Positions 10,514 through 22,149 of a stretch of DNA of 64,000 nt are shown here, piece after piece (the first letter of the stretch is position 1; each line of letters begins with the position of its first letter). The notes under the pieces are model-generated. The model was not told where the DNA came from, ran no database searches, and saw only the letters and a list, made by a program, of their open reading frames with translations. A program made the translations under genes and the position numbers. The stretch is from Ctena decussata (Eukaryota; Mollusca; Bivalvia; Lucinida; Lucinidae): NCBI GenBank assembly GCA_963989385.1, contig OZ022511.1, forward strand, positions 27,646,503-27,710,502. The letters run 5' to 3'.

Positions 10514-11898
10514 GTCGCAATATTGCCGTTGCATAGATATGAACGCCGCACGGCTACAAAAGATAAACCACTGCTAAAACCGAGTTCCATCATTAAATTC
10601 AGGTGATTTCTTACATATTTCCCCGCTTAAACAATATCTAAAGGGCAGTTTTTGCTACGAAAAGAGACTGGGAACTAATGTCGCAAATTTTATGTAACCT
10701 ACGTCACAGCGGTAAATTCATGATACATGTGTTAACTAAAATGGCCCGGCATCATAAAACTTACAAGATCACACGAAGAAATATGCGTTCTTCAATGTTT
10801 TATATCATTTGTGCAAATTTGCTCCATTTTGTATAATTTACTCGACTTCAAAATACATTACCCCCGCATTTTTCTGTAAGAATGTAACCTTACGTCACGG
10901 GCTTTATTTTAAACTGAGCAAAGCAATCGTTATGAAAATCATGTGCAAAATCCTGCCTAGTAACAGCTACAAGATGGTGTGCTTAGATTTCATGCACTGA
11001 AACATTAAATGGTACAAAAACGTTAAAAAGTGTGTACTGTAACCTACGTCACACGTAACCTACGTCACAACGTCACCAAGACCACGTTTTGAAAGCGCTG
11101 ACGTCATTTGACTAAGCAGCGCTTCATAGAAAACCCCTTTCTTCCAAAAAAGCAAAGAAAACCATTTTAAATTGAAACCAGCCAAAATAATCAAATGTCA
11201 GTATATTAGCAAATGTGCAATGCTATGCATGTCAAAGAAATCGTATGCGACATCGTCTTTCAACGTATCTAAATAACGTTATAAAACATACCATTTCTAA
11301 TTGTTAGGGTGTGCCTCTAAACATGGTTGGTATTCCATAATCTGAAACTATTATCTGAAAATATTTTAAAGCTTTGAAGCAGATATAATGAGCAATATGG
11401 TCGTGATTTTTTCTTGAATTCCGGCATGGTTGAATATATGGCCATTTTTGTCCGCGAATGGCCCAGCTTAACTGAGAACGTCTCATACATGTATGATCAG
11501 ATTGCATCAGTGCCTGATCATTGCCTATATTTTTACTTTTATTACTCATTTCTTCTTGTTCTTTCGATGGCTTGGTGGGTTGGGCTTCATAGTTGTGGTT
11601 GTCTACAATTTTGCAAATAAAATCTGAAAACAATATCATCAAAGTTAGTTCTAGCTTTTCCACTTAGATGTACAAAGATCTGATGATACAAAGATTGTTT
11701 CTTTCCTTTCTTTCCTTGCAATGTAATCAACGTTAGTTCTAATTCAAAGACCTACCTATATTTAAATTTCTTTCTTTTCCTTACTCTGTTTATTTTCTTT
11801 TTCTTTTCTTTCTGTCTTTCTTTCTAATTTATGAAGAGGAATTATGTTACAATTACTTTATTGTAATCTGCTTTTTACGTTGTAGCGTCTACATTGTC
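10514..11898. other. Anonymous stretch with CTACGTCAC repeats and a CT-rich tract
   Basis: GTAACCTACGTCAC-like words occur at about 10695, 10885 and twice at 11038-11070. A pyrimidine-rich microsatellite-like tract (CTTT/CCTTT steps) covers about 11695-11830. The 119-codon minus-strand frame at 11304-11663 overlaps the dispersed segment also seen at 9222-9262 and is not credible as a gene. Confidence 0.45.
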
Positions 11899-11911
11899 GA
11901 CAATTGCTCTT

Positions 11912-12146
11912 GACTGATTGCTTTGGGTTTAACGGCCCTTTGAGACAGTCTTTCAGTCTATATCGGGCCGTCTCCCAGAGAGGGGGAGAAAGAAGAGAGA
12001 AATGATAGACGAGAGAAATATGCCCAAACACCCCACCCGCACCTACTGCAGGCAGAGTAGGCCCTTGTCTTACTACACTCGAAATCAGTAGAACGCCCCC
12101 GCACTGGAAGTTACACGCAGCACCATCGCACCACCAGACCACCCCG
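11912..12146 (-). repeat. Family B SINE with perfect 13-bp target duplication
   Basis: The flanking duplication GACAATTGCTCTT is perfect (11899-11911 and 12147-12159), which marks retroposition by target-primed reverse transcription. Internal landmarks on the minus strand are CAGTAGGTGCGGGTGGGGTG, GGGAGACGGCCCGATATAGA and ACTGTCTCAAAGGGCCGTTA. The 3' side is AT-rich without long poly-A. The 5' head is not clearly tRNA-like. Frames through it are not genes. Confidence 0.88.
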
Positions 12147-12978
12147 GACAATTGCTCTTACAGTGGTATAAATTTATGTTATATTTTATCATAAAAGTAG
12201 GTTCCCACTGCTGATTCGATCAAGCCCGATCAATCGATCGGAGACTGCTCGAGCCCGCTCGGCCTGTCTACCTTGCTCGGCATCGCTCAGGCTTTCAACC
12301 CGAAATTTTTGGGCATGGTCAAACAATTAGAGTAGAAATCGAGAAGCCAAGCGTTCGAGAAGCCATCAGGAAGTGATCGGGTATTAGGTGAGTAGAGGTA
12401 GAGTTGTTCGAGAAATGATCGAGTAGAGATCTGGATTGGTCTGGATTAAAAAAAAAACGATTCGCACCCGATCAACTCGACCTCTATTCGATCAATACCC
12501 GATCGCTTTCCGATCAATGTGATCCTTATTCAACCTGTTGTCCAGATCGACTCGACCGCTACCCGATCGATTATTTGGCCGCACTCGATCGCTTCCCGAT
12601 AAGCACTCAGCAACCGCTCCTCGATCCTTACACGAGCGTACTCGACCGAGACACAATCGAAACGGGCGGACAGATCTGCCAACCTCTTCTAAGCTGAAAC
12701 AAAGAGGTCATATCTACAACTACTAGAATGCCATAGAAAGGCAGAAAGCCCTGTGAAGCATACGAATATGTGAAGCTAAACCTTCACAAAGCCCGCCCTG
12801 CTGCAGCATTTTTGATGATGAAGCCACAAGCTCATCGTCCCCTGCTAGCTCCATCATAGCCATGACCCTGTTTTCTGGAGCTCTAACCACCAGAGACCGT
12901 ATTTATAAACGGCTTAAGTGGTTGCTATGCTGTTGCTAAGGCTAAATTTCTATGAAGGAGATTCCCTTCAACTATGAA

Positions 12979-14170
12979 AGGACTTCTATGCTCAAGGCGA
13001 GGATTTTTCCCATCAGACCGGCACGACAGGTTCGAATTTTCAAAAGTATAAAATGTGTATATTTTACTTAGCAGAGCTTCCACAAATATGAAAACCGTAT
13101 GAAAACAGACCATTTGTGTCATTCATTCCATACATTTTTGTCAAAACTACATGCTAAATACATGCATATCACAACACAAAGCAATGATTTTCTTCTTGAT
13201 ACGCCTGTTTGGCATTTAAACTTGCAAAGCCATATAGTTATACTTCCGGTCGAAACAGCAAAAGGGGAACGCTTCACTATATTTAAAATACAAGGACTTT
13301 CCCCCTGTGACCAAGCATTCCTTTTTTTCCTTTATGCACCAGACTTATGCTTGGTTGGTTGGTTGATTTGATGCTTAACGTCCACGGTAAACAACTAAGG
13401 TCATGTCGGGACGGTCAGTTAACCTAACCACACTGTTCCTGGGCAGGCTTAGACCTCCTAAGCGGTTAACCAGTACAAAGTGCACATACTTTCGCCAGTA
13501 ACTGACAACTGCCCTTCTTGAATCAGCGGAAGGAGAAACGAAAGTATGTGGCCAGACCGGGATTCGAACCCAGGACCGGCCACATACTTTCGTTTCTCCT
13601 TCCGCTGATTCAAGAAGGGCAGTTGTCAGTTACTGGCGAAAGTATGTGCACTTAGTACTGGTTAACCGCTTAGGAGGTCTAAGCCTGCCCAGGAATAGTG
13701 TGACTTATGCTTGGCAAGTTCGCAATATATATGAGTGGGAAGCTGGGTCATGGGGGTGGGGGGACGATACTCTACTCAGTTAGACAAAGAAGAAGACTGG
13801 CCAACAGTAGCACTGTGATCTTAAAGGCTTATATTGTGTACTATGACATTGAAATGAGCTCAAGGTCACATAAATATAGTCAAAACTATCCAGTGCTGTC
13901 TGCTATGTAAGTAATGTAAGTAAAACGAGGGTGAAATGTATTCAATAAATCATTATTTCAGTGATCAGTTTGAAGATAATTTACAATTAATCTCAACAGT
14001 GACGTCAACGTCAACGTATGTTTAACGTACTTTACATGGACACAAACACTTGAAAACTCATTTGGCATGCAAGTTACATGTCATAGTCATAAATGCAAAG
14101 CCAAAGTCAGCGATTCGTATAACTTTTTAATTTTGGGGGAAATTCATGCCTTAAGCATAGACATCTTTCG
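12979..14170. mobile_element. Family W element inserted in a family C MITE
   Basis: It is defined by its position inside the split MITE. The ends are imperfect inverted repeats of about 28 bp: TCTATGCTCAAGGC on the left against TCTATGCTTAAGGC on the complement of the right, followed by TTTCCC-like runs. There is no coding capacity. It is itself hit by the SINE at 13355-13701. Confidence 0.7.
13355..13701 (-). repeat. Family D SINE with inverted 5' segment and 13-bp target duplication
   Basis: A perfect duplication GACTTATGCTTGG flanks it (13342-13354 and 13702-13714). The left half is a normal minus-strand SINE. It starts with the tail TTGGTTGGTTGATTTGATGC and runs inward to a tRNA-type B-box (GGTTCGAATCCCGG on the minus strand, about 13558-13573). 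The right half, about 13575-13701, is the same body in the opposite orientation. A single insertion with an inverted 5' segment is the signature of twin priming or strand switching during reverse transcription. Confidence 0.85.
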
Positions 14171-14708
14171 TCTGGAGGAACAGTCTGAAATAGACTGTTC
14201 CTCCAGAGCAAATTTCAAAGTTGTAGGGAATCTCCTTCATAGAAATTTAGCCTTAGCAACAGCATAGCAAAGATTTAAGTCATTTCATAAATACGGCCCT
14301 TGGCCCCCAACCACTGCAAATGCTTCACCTCCATGACGTAACTACGATGCTGATGCTGATACATATCCTCTAGAGCGTCTGAGATCAACTGAACTTCGAA
14401 GTTTTTTATTCTAAAATCGCCTGTACACGAGCCCTAACGACCCCTGTACGACCATGTCGACTTGGTCGGGTCGAGATCGACCAAAGATCGAGTAGAAGTG
14501 GAGTTGGCCGAGTAGAGATCGTGTAGGGGTCGGCATGATCGAGTAAAGATCGGTTTAGTAGTGGAAGAATCGTGTGGGGTCGTGTATTTTCGAGTATCGG
14601 TGGGGAAAATGTCGTTGACAAGTCTGATCAAGTAGTTTATCGAGCTTGGTCGGGGAAATCGGGCGATCGGGACGATCAAGTTGATCTGATCGGCAGTGGG
14701 AACCTACC

Positions 14709-15168
14709 TTGAGGTATCATTGCAAGTTTTTCACAAGTGTGTCATCATCACAAATTAACTGATTAGCCAAATAACATCATTTAGTTTCATATAAAAGTTT
14801 TGCAACAGCAGCATAAATAAATGGTAAAAACACAAGGTACAGTTGTGGGCGCCATCCATTGTCTCACTTTTGTTAAAAGGAAATTTTTATTTTGTGAAGT
14901 AAGTTGTTATTTTTCCAAAGCATGTTCTCTCTACTTAATGGCCCAGTAAATGTACTTTGACCTACACGGTGATGCATTTAAATTAGGCCATTCCTCCTGT
15001 GCGTGCAGTAGGTGCGGGTCAGGACTGCTCGACTATTTTATCTCTGTTTTTTTCTATCACGATACTGATTGACTGTCTGTCTTAAAATGCAGTTAAGCCC
15101 GAAGCATTCAACCAATCCAACTTCCCTTTCTTTCTTTTTTTTTCGTCCAATGATAACGATGTTCACCA
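14709..15168. other. Anonymous stretch with a decayed family B SINE
   Basis: About 15003-15118 on the plus strand has the landmarks GCAGTAGGTGCGGGTC, ACTGTCTGTCTTAAAATGCA and a CATTCAACCAATCCAAC tail. It is a worn family B SINE. The rest shows nothing recognisable. Confidence 0.55.
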
Positions 15169-15390
15169 GGGGCCGTATTTATAAAACGACTTAAGTCGTT
15201 GCTATGCTGTTGCTAAGGCTAAAATTCTATGTTGGAGATTCCCTACAACTACGAAATTTTCTCTGGAGGAACATCTTTTTCAGACTGTTCCTCCAGAGCA
15301 AATTTCATAGTTGTAGGGAATCTCCTTCAAAGAAGCTTAGCCTTAGCAACAGCATAGCAACCACTTAAGTCGTTTTATAAATACGGCCCC
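15169..15390. repeat. Family C MITE, copy 2
   Basis: A 222-bp near-perfect palindrome with ends GGGGCCGTATTTATAAAACG and its complement. The arms contain TTGCTATGCTGTTGCTAAGG and CCCTACAACTA, and a small heart is bounded by GGAGGAAC and GTTCCTCC. Both halves can fold into a long hairpin. Confidence 0.9.
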
Positions 15391-15884
15391 AGGATGCTTA
15401 GCAGAAAAATCCGTAAGATGCGCCTCTTGGCACCGAGTGTCCTCATGTCCGTTCCTCTCCAATTCAAAGAGGGGAGCGTCCTTGGCTTTCATTCGCGTTT
15501 ATAAATCTCCAATATTTCTACAGCCGCTGTCGCTCCTTCGTTTGAAACAGCACAAAGAAAAGTATTCGGATTATGTTATTAACTTTTTCGTGTAGGAGCT
15601 AGATTTGTCGTACTAAGCTGTAAATTAAAACCATTATTTTATATTAAAGGGAGAAAGTTTTTTTACTGCCTGACTCGGTGCCAGGAGGTGCAGCTAAGTC
15701 TTGTTCCACTGAGCCTCTTTGAGGACATCGTTATGAGAATTGAAACAACAACAACAACACTCCCTGATTCGATGTACCCATGCCTACTTCAGGTGAATCG
15801 CCATTGTACGGAAACATGAAATTTGCCCGTTGCATCCTAGCAGGCACATGACGTAATAACGACGCGTCGACGCCAGTACTGATT
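15391..15884. other. Anonymous stretch
   Basis: No exon, RNA gene or repeat end is recognised. ACAACAACAAC occurs at about 15746. Confidence 0.4.
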
Positions 15885-16090
15885 GATTGTTTTTGGTTTA
15901 ACGGCCCTTTTAGACAATAGTTCAGTCTATATCGGGCCGTCTTACAGAGAGAGGGAGAAAGAAGAGAAATGATAGACGAGAAAAAGATGTCCAAACAACC
16001 CCCACCGGCACCTACTGCAAGCACAAACCAGTAGGACGCGCCGGCACTGGAAGTTATACACAGCACCATTGCACCACCCGACCACACTCG
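15885..16090 (-). repeat. Family B SINE
   Basis: It has the same landmarks as 11912-12146: GGCCGTCTTACAGAGAGAGG, CACCGGCACCTACTGCA and CAGCACCATTGCACCACC on the plus strand. The flanking duplication is not perfect; TCGACG-like words occur on both sides. The 118-codon frame through it is repeat-derived. Confidence 0.8.
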
Positions 16091-16852
16091 ACGAGTCAGA
16101 CGTCATTTCGACGTTGTATGCCTGCTGGGATATGACATAAGGTTACATTTTCTTGCTATGTGGTTTGAGATTTGTTTTATCTTAATTTTATTATAACCGC
16201 CAAAATATTGCTTCCGCGAACGTTTCCGATATTGTAAGAAAGAGGGAAACATCAAGAGTTTTCCTGTTTTGTATAAGTGTTGAATGACTAGTACTTGAAT
16301 CACAATGTGTAAACGGTTCATGACAAAAATCTCATGTCTTAAGTGTTTTCAAATGTTCTGAATATATTTGTCATATTTCCATTTCTTATATGTCTGATCT
16401 CGCGTGAAAATGGACAGGGCCATAATATGCGCCTAACGCAAATACTAAAATCAGCTTGCGGATTTGCGCAAACTGAGCAATGTTTCTTCCTACCACTATT
16501 TAGATTCCTGCATGGGAGTTTATAAAAAAAGGAAGACTCTGATCACTGCGCGGATGCCAGGTTGATTTGAGATTTTCCTGTTCGCACAATCTTAGTCCAT
16601 GCCTGAAGCTACATTTTCAAGAGACTTCCGTCAAAAAAGTTCTGATTAAGTTATAATTGTCATCTGTCCATTCATTATCTATTGTTTGATGACTATTAAA
16701 AAAATAAACTTTAAACTTTAAATAAACCTTAAACCTTGAGTTTTACAAGCCAAATAAAGACATTGTTTAGTTCCAGAAAAGACTTTGCTCTTATATTCTC
16801 TTTCCCGTTTATATCATTATTTTCACGAGCAAATACGTTCAGGGAACTATTT
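16091..16852. other. Anonymous stretch
   Basis: About 16535-16590 contains a decayed arm of family A (AAGACTCTGATCACTGCGCG). TTAAACTTTAAATAAACCTTA at about 16705 is a short AT repeat. No gene is seen. Confidence 0.4.
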
Positions 16853-17447
16853 ATATACTAGTCAAAAGTTCTAACCGGCCACTTACTTTTTATCATTTTT
16901 CCTCACTGCTATAAGCAATCTCACAATTCAGTTTACAGCCACATATAGGCAAATATGTCTGTAAACCATATCACTTAAAGGTTTAGCAATATTCAGTACA
17001 ACGTATGCAGGGGGCACAGATGAATACGGGTACCCCCATTTTCAAAATTAACAAGAATTTGCATTGAGTGGTGGGGTAAGTTTTAACATTTTGACCCAAA
17101 AGCGGCCACTGTCATGCAGGAAGATTGTTAATTTCTGCATAAATCTGTTTCTTCAATCATTTGCTTTAGTAGTGAAGTGGTGTTGCTCACGTAAATTGGA
17201 TATTTAAAAAAGTGATCTTTCACAAATTGTGACGAAATGCTGAATTTTGTGAATTTTAAAAACGGGGGTACTTGTTTTCATCGGCGCACCCAGGATGTTA
17301 TGCTAAGAATTTTGTCCAACCTTTTAATGGCTAAGTTGACTGACACATCTGCCTATTTGGGGATGTAAATAGAACTGTAATATTGTTTGGGGCTTTGAAG
17401 AAAAGCGACAAAATGTAAGTGGCCGGTTAGAACTTTTGGCTAGTATA
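16853..17447. repeat. Family T long inverted-repeat element
   Basis: The ends ATATACTAGTCAAAAGTTCT and AGAACTTTTGGCTAGTATAT are inverted, with AACCGGCCACTTAC just inside both. The two arms, each about 220-250 bp, remain recognisably complementary across GGTACCCCC-type landmarks. The whole 595-bp unit is therefore a diverged foldback element with a short unpaired middle. No protein is encoded. Confidence 0.8.
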
Positions 17448-17456
17448 TTATACATA

Positions 17457-17694
17457 TGAGCCGCGACAGGAGAAAACCAACAATGTGGTTGTGCGCCCAG
17501 CGCAGACTCAGATCAGCCTGGGCATCCGCCCAGTCTGATCAGAGTCTTCGCTGTCCGCATGGAGGTAGCTTAGACCCTTAGCTACCCCATAAACGCAAAG
17601 CGAAGAGTCTGATCAGACTGGGTGGATGCCCAGGCTGATCTGAGTCTGCGCTGGGCGCAAAACCACATTGTTGGTTTTCTCGCGTCGTGGCTCA
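17457..17694. repeat. Family A foldback MITE, copy 2
   Basis: It is full length and well preserved, flanked by TA on both sides (CATA before, TATG after). It lies 10 bp from the family T element. Confidence 0.9.
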
Positions 17695-17984
17695 TATGAA
17701 TTGTTTCAATGACCTATGCACAACTCACTGTGGTCAACCGGCGCCTGCACGTTTCGTTTCATCGCAGTCGTCGGTGTTAGAGTATGAAACTTCATGATGA
17801 CAAGCATACTTAGCAGCCAAAAAAGTAAGTTACAGACTGCTTGTGGTCCCTCGAAAAGTGTATTCTTTCAGGAAAGGTTTTCCAGCTGTTACCTTTGGAA
17901 TCATGCTGTAAAATTATTGTTTCTAAAAGAAAATTGAATTCAAGTGTGAAATTCACAAATTCAGGTGTAGTCTTCAAATAGATA

Positions 17985-18201
17985 TGAGCCGCGACACGAC
18001 AGACCCAACAAAGCGGATGTGCTCAGATCAGCCTGGGAATCCTCCAAGTCTGATCAGAGTCTTCGGTAAGCGCTTAAAGGGAAGCCAAGCTACCTCTATG
18101 CGGACAGCGAAGACTCTGATCAGACTGTGCGGATGCCCAGGCTGATCTGAGTCTGCGCTGGGCGCACAACCAATTTGTTGGTTTTCTCGTGTCGCAGCTC
18201 A
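17985..18201. repeat. Family A foldback MITE, copy 3
   Basis: It is shorter (217 bp), with a damaged left arm (CCAACAAAGCGGATGTGC) that lacks about 20 bp. The right arm and both GAGCCGC termini are retained. Confidence 0.88.
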
Positions 18202-18647
18202 TATTTTTTTCTTGTCTGACAGTGAGTGCCTCTTTTTTATGAATTCCTGTTTAAAAATGCATAGATTATGTTACTAGAAACATTTTTAACTCTATGGCAA
18301 GTCGAAAAAGTTTACTGTAACACCGATCGATATGATTAAACGAAAACTGCCGGAGTAGAATGACCACAGTGCCACTGTCTCTCGACAAAAAGTCACTGGC
18401 ACCAGGTAAACAAATGACACAGAGAAAATAAACGAATACAAAATAAATCCATAAATAAGCAAATAAATCAAAAATGAATACTAAGACCTTGAGAATGACT
18501 GAAATAATGGGAGACTGATAAAATGGCAGATATACACCGAATTATAGAATTATAGATACAATACTGTCATCTGATAAAACTATGTCAAGGCAGTTTCCTT
18601 CAATATCTAATACATGTAGCACCTGCTTCAGCGAATAAAATAGTACT

Positions 18648-18884
18648 TGAGCCGCGACATGATAAAACCAACAAAGTGGCATGTGCACCCAGCGAAGACT
18701 CAGATCAGCCAGGGCATTTGCCCATTCTGATGTGAGTCTTCGCTGACCGCATGGAGCTAGCTTAGATCCTTAGCTACATTTAAGCTCAAAGTGAAGACTC
18801 TGATCAGACTGGGTGAAATTTTAGGCTGATCTGAGTCGTCGGAGGGCGAACATGCCACTTGTTAGTTCTCTCGTGTCGAGGCTG
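18648..18884. repeat. Family A foldback MITE, copy 4
   Basis: This is a diverged full-length copy. Its right end, TCGTGTCGAGGCTGG, has lost the last perfect match. Confidence 0.85.
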
Positions 18885-19006
18885 GTATCAACGATATCGG
18901 GGGTTTAACTGATGCAGGAATAATATGTTTAAAGATGCTGCAATGTTACGAGTACTTCTTTGTAGTTTTTTTCCTTTAATTTTCTTTGCAATTCAACGAC
19001 AGAATA

Positions 19007-19244
19007 TGAGCCTCGACACGAGAAAACCAACAATGTAGTTGTGCGCCCAGCGCAGACTCAGATCAGCCTGGGCATCCGCCCACTCTGATCAGAATCCTCG
19101 CTTTGCGCTTAAACGGTAGCTATGGGTCTGAGCTACCTCCATGCGGACAGCAAAGACTCTGATCAGACTGGGCGGATGCCCAGGCTGATCTGAGTGTGCG
19201 CAGGGCGCACAACCACATTGTTAGTTTTCTCATGTCGCGGCTCA
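19007..19244. repeat. Family A foldback MITE, copy 5
   Basis: This is a full-length copy with the central CTATGGGTCTGAGCTACC region intact. The ends are TGAGCCTCGACACG and CATGTCGCGGCTCA. Confidence 0.88.
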
Positions 19245-19832
19245 ATATAAAAGGTATCCGTTGCCAGTCTTGCTGGTTCTAACAATATTTTGAACCAGCA
19301 AGAATAATAATAACAAACAACGAAAACTACTCATTTTTGACAGACTCTAGGCCATTATTATATCGTATAATATGAGTTTTGTGATTTTTTTCTTTCACGC
19401 GTGTGTTTGTTTTTGTTACAGTTGATTCGCGATATCTCGAACACTGATATCTCAAATCATCCTCATATGTCAAACCATATAGTATGAACACTTTTTCTAT
19501 TTTACTTTACCTTTCAACTCCTGTTATCACAAACTACCGATATCTCTGATAATGATTTCTGGAACCAGAAAATTTACTTTGAGATAACCGTAGTTTGAGA
19601 TGAACTTTGACTTTGAGATATCAAAAGTTGACTTTATATTGTATATTATTGTTATACATGTACGGGCCTGGAAAACACGCAATTCCATTCCCATCTGGAA
19701 ATTAAAAATTCAAACTTCAACAAAACTTAGCTAAATATAACAATTCAGTTCGACTCAATCTATTCGACTCATATGTACAATAACATACTTTTGCTGAAGT
19801 AAAGGAATTGGTAAAATTATCACAAAACTCTT
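19245..19832. other. Stretch with GATATCTC repeats
   Basis: About 19430-19640 repeats words such as CGATATCTCGAACA, GATATCTCAAA, TTTGAGATA and GAGATATCAAA in both orientations. It looks like a worn foldback element of unknown family. No gene is recognised. Confidence 0.5.
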
Positions 19833-19980
19833 AGTGAGCGGGAAGAAGAAAAGAGAAATGATAAACGAGAGAAAACATTTACTAACAAACCCCACCCGCA
19901 CCTACTGCAATCAAAGTATGCCCTTGCTCGACATGTACTATTATCTAAATTAGTAGGGCGCTCCGGCACTGCAAGTCGAA
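19833..19980 (-). repeat. Family B SINE fragment
   Basis: It retains CCCACCCGCACCTACTGCA and GTAGGGCGCTCCGGCACTG. The 3' third of the SINE is missing. Confidence 0.75.
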
Positions 19981-20002
19981 CCTATCGGCCAACACAATAA
20001 CA

Positions 20003-20229
20003 TGAGCCGCGACACGACAAAACCAGCAATGTGGTTGTACGGCCAGCGCAGACTCAGATCAGCCTGGGCATCCGCCCAGTCTGATTAGAGTCTGCGTTGT
20101 CCACATGGAGGTAGCTTAAAACCCTAGCTACCCTTTGAACACTAAACAAAAGAGTCTGGTCAAACCGGGCTGGTCTGAGTCTACCATGGGCGCACAACCA
20201 CATTGTTGGTTTTCTCGTGTCGCGGCTCA
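20003..20229. repeat. Family A foldback MITE, copy 6
   Basis: The right arm has lost the GCGGATGCCCAGG block, leaving 227 bp. Termini are intact. Confidence 0.88.
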
Positions 20230-20316
20230 ATGTCATACCGTAAAACATCTTAAAATTGAGACACCTACAATAATTACCGTAACTGTCTTAAAACTGGAAC
20301 AATTTGAGTTTTCAAT

Positions 20317-20843
20317 CATGGATAACTTTCCACGCCACTGTTTAAAAATCGATAATCGATATTCGCGAATCGAGCTGGTAGTGAAATACACTACGAGATA
20401 TGGGCAAGTCATCTTTTTCTTCTTATTTTATTTTTCCTTATATTCAAATCCATTTTTCCGTGTTCATTTCGAAAACCGCATTAATTTGCGAACAGCCTGA
20501 TATAATTTTTGAAAAGATTGCATAAGAAATACCGCGGTCATTTTTTAGTTTAAGTTGACTACCCTCAAAATGTATAGAATATATAGTAAATCATGGCATT
20601 TTTACTGCGTTGATCAAAGTTTTTACCCGCATATGTCTCTTTTTTTCATAAAATGAAAATTTTCCGTGTTCATTCCGAAAACTACAATTATTCAGCATTT
20701 CACTGATATATTTTTTATTGAAATAGGAAGTAAAACAGTGCGGTCATTTTTACATTTTCGATCAGCACCCTAATTTTCTATGCTGGCGCAAATATCCAAC
20801 AGAATTCACACATTACTCCAGGTGGCGTAGAAAGTTGCGGACG
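20317..20843. repeat. Family Q 527-bp element, left copy
   Basis: It matches 22721-23247 in the same orientation, and by eye I find a single mismatch (near 20772). The ends carry an imperfect inverted repeat, AACTTTCCACGCCAC against the complement of GTGGCGTAGAAAGTT. It contains two diverged internal modules (TTTTTCCGTGTTCATTTCG and ATTTTCCGTGTTCATTCCG, about 190 bp apart). The 60-codon frame found identically in both copies (start MDNFPRHCLK) has no recognisable domain. Confidence 0.85.
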
Positions 20844-21207
20844 CTAAAGGCGTTCTACAAGGGGAATATTCCAGTGCTCACTGTTTTATATGACCCGACT
20901 GCTCTTGTAAGGGGAGGAGAATTGGGGGGGGGGGGGGGGGGCGGAGGGATGAACGCAAAGTTCGTAAAAGGTGTCCTCCCTGGATTTTTCAAATAAATAG
21001 TACTATAAGATAAGATGAACAGGACATATGTAATGTCATTAATCTTACTGTTTTCTTCAGAAAAAAATGCGTTTTTCTACCAAATTGTCTGCTTGGCAAC
21101 GTTTGTTTTCCGCTGAATGCATTAATTTCGTCCGACATATAAGTTCGGCAAAAATAATGTTTGGCTTCTGAGACCAGAGTTGTTAGCTCTAAGGTTTGAC
21201 AAGCTGA

Positions 21208-21415
21208 TTACCATATTAATTCGGCCATAAGACGGAGGTTCATTTCCCCCAACACACAAACAGAATGACCCCAAATATCTGAAACCTACAGTAATTGTGC
21301 TGTAAGACGGGATTTCTCTTACGGTCTAAGAAAGCTCAAGATCCATCTTAAAAGTTGGACCTAGAATTTGTCTTCTTCTTTGGAGGAAATCCCGTCTTAT
21401 AACTGAATAAAAAGT
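21208..21415. repeat. Family K MITE-like copy
   Basis: Landmarks are AATTCGGCCATAAGACGG, CAGAATGACCCCAAATATC, GATCCATCTTAAAAG and TCCCGTCTTATAACTGAATA. These are the paired GACGG/CCGTC motifs of family K seen most clearly at 31014-31220. Confidence 0.65.
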
Positions 21416-21506
21416 TTCATCATGTACAAACAGAGAAGATTCAGTTTCAACATTTATCAGCAAGTTGTTCTGTAATGTGAGTTATTAGCTCTTGGATTGG
21501 GTAACC

Positions 21507-21742
21507 TGACTGCCAGATTAATTCGGCTACAAGACGGGGCTTCCCTCCTCCTCCCCCCCCCCCCCCCCCCCCCCCATTAAAAAAACCCCACACAACAACC
21601 TCCAATGCGTTTAATAGTAATTTTGCTATAAAACCGGTTAATCTTGTACAGTCTAAAGTCTACATCCATCTTAAAAGATGGAACTAGAATTTTGTCTACT
21701 TCCTTGGAGGGAAATACGCGTCTTATTACCGAATAAAGACAT
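21507..21742. repeat. Family K MITE-like copy with a poly-C insertion
   Basis: AATTCGGCTACAAGACGGGG begins it and CGTCTTATTACCGAATAAAG closes it. The middle carries about 25 C at about 21551-21575 where other copies have the CAGAATGACCCC block. The poly-C run is probably unstable and its length is unreliable. Confidence 0.65.
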
Positions 21743-22149
21743 ATATCATGTGCTATTAGCAAAGACTATGATCCGACTCATATGTACAGTCTGTTCTGTG
21801 ATGTACGGTTTGTATATTCCAAAGCGCATGCACAAATCAAAATTAAACATTTCAGGCGCGCCATGAAAAATGTATACTCATACATAGGATAAACGCACGA
21901 ATTACGCTTGTCCGAACCAGCCTGTACATGGTACTGCAGTCTGATCAGACCTGCACAGTTCCCTTTCAAAATTGTGCATGCCTAGATATTTTCTTTGCGA
22001 AGATCTCACGCTAAATCAGTATATTTTGTATGTGTGCAGGTTGGCAGTGTTTGTATATGCAGACGGTAGTTTTTGCAGGATGCGGACAATAACACCTTTT
22101 AATATACAAAGTGATAATTAATGTTACGCTCGATTAACCCGCTAAATAT

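Larger units (their letters stand above)
12891..14302. repeat. Family C MITE, copy 1, split by a 1.19-kb insertion
   Basis: The left part, 12891-12978, carries the family C end through AGGAGATTCCCTTCAACTAT. The right part, 14171-14302, resumes at TCTGGAGGAACAGTCTG and runs to AAATACGGCCC. The two parts sum to 220 bp, against 222-225 bp for intact copies, so the 12979-14170 segment is an insertion (family W). About five bases of MITE are missing at the junction. Confidence 0.82.
12198..14708. mobile_element. Family O foldback transposon, interrupted
   Basis: The termini GTAGGTTCCCACTGC and GCAGTGGGAACCTAC are perfect inverted repeats. The outer arms (12198-12730 and about 14400-14708) are filled with degenerate words such as GATCGAGTAGAGATCG and CTCGACC. 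The remaining interior is cut by a nested insertion at 12891-14302. In layout and TTCCCACT termini it resembles family N at 50971-52119, which carries a Harbinger-like fragment, so a Harbinger origin is possible (inference). On the minus strand 12740-12890 gives a short open stretch MAMMELAGDDELVASSS that could be a coding remnant. Confidence 0.75.

Noticed and set aside
11304..11663. 119-codon minus-strand frame
   Set aside because: It overlaps a dispersed segment found inverted at 9222-9262, with no domain and no splice context.
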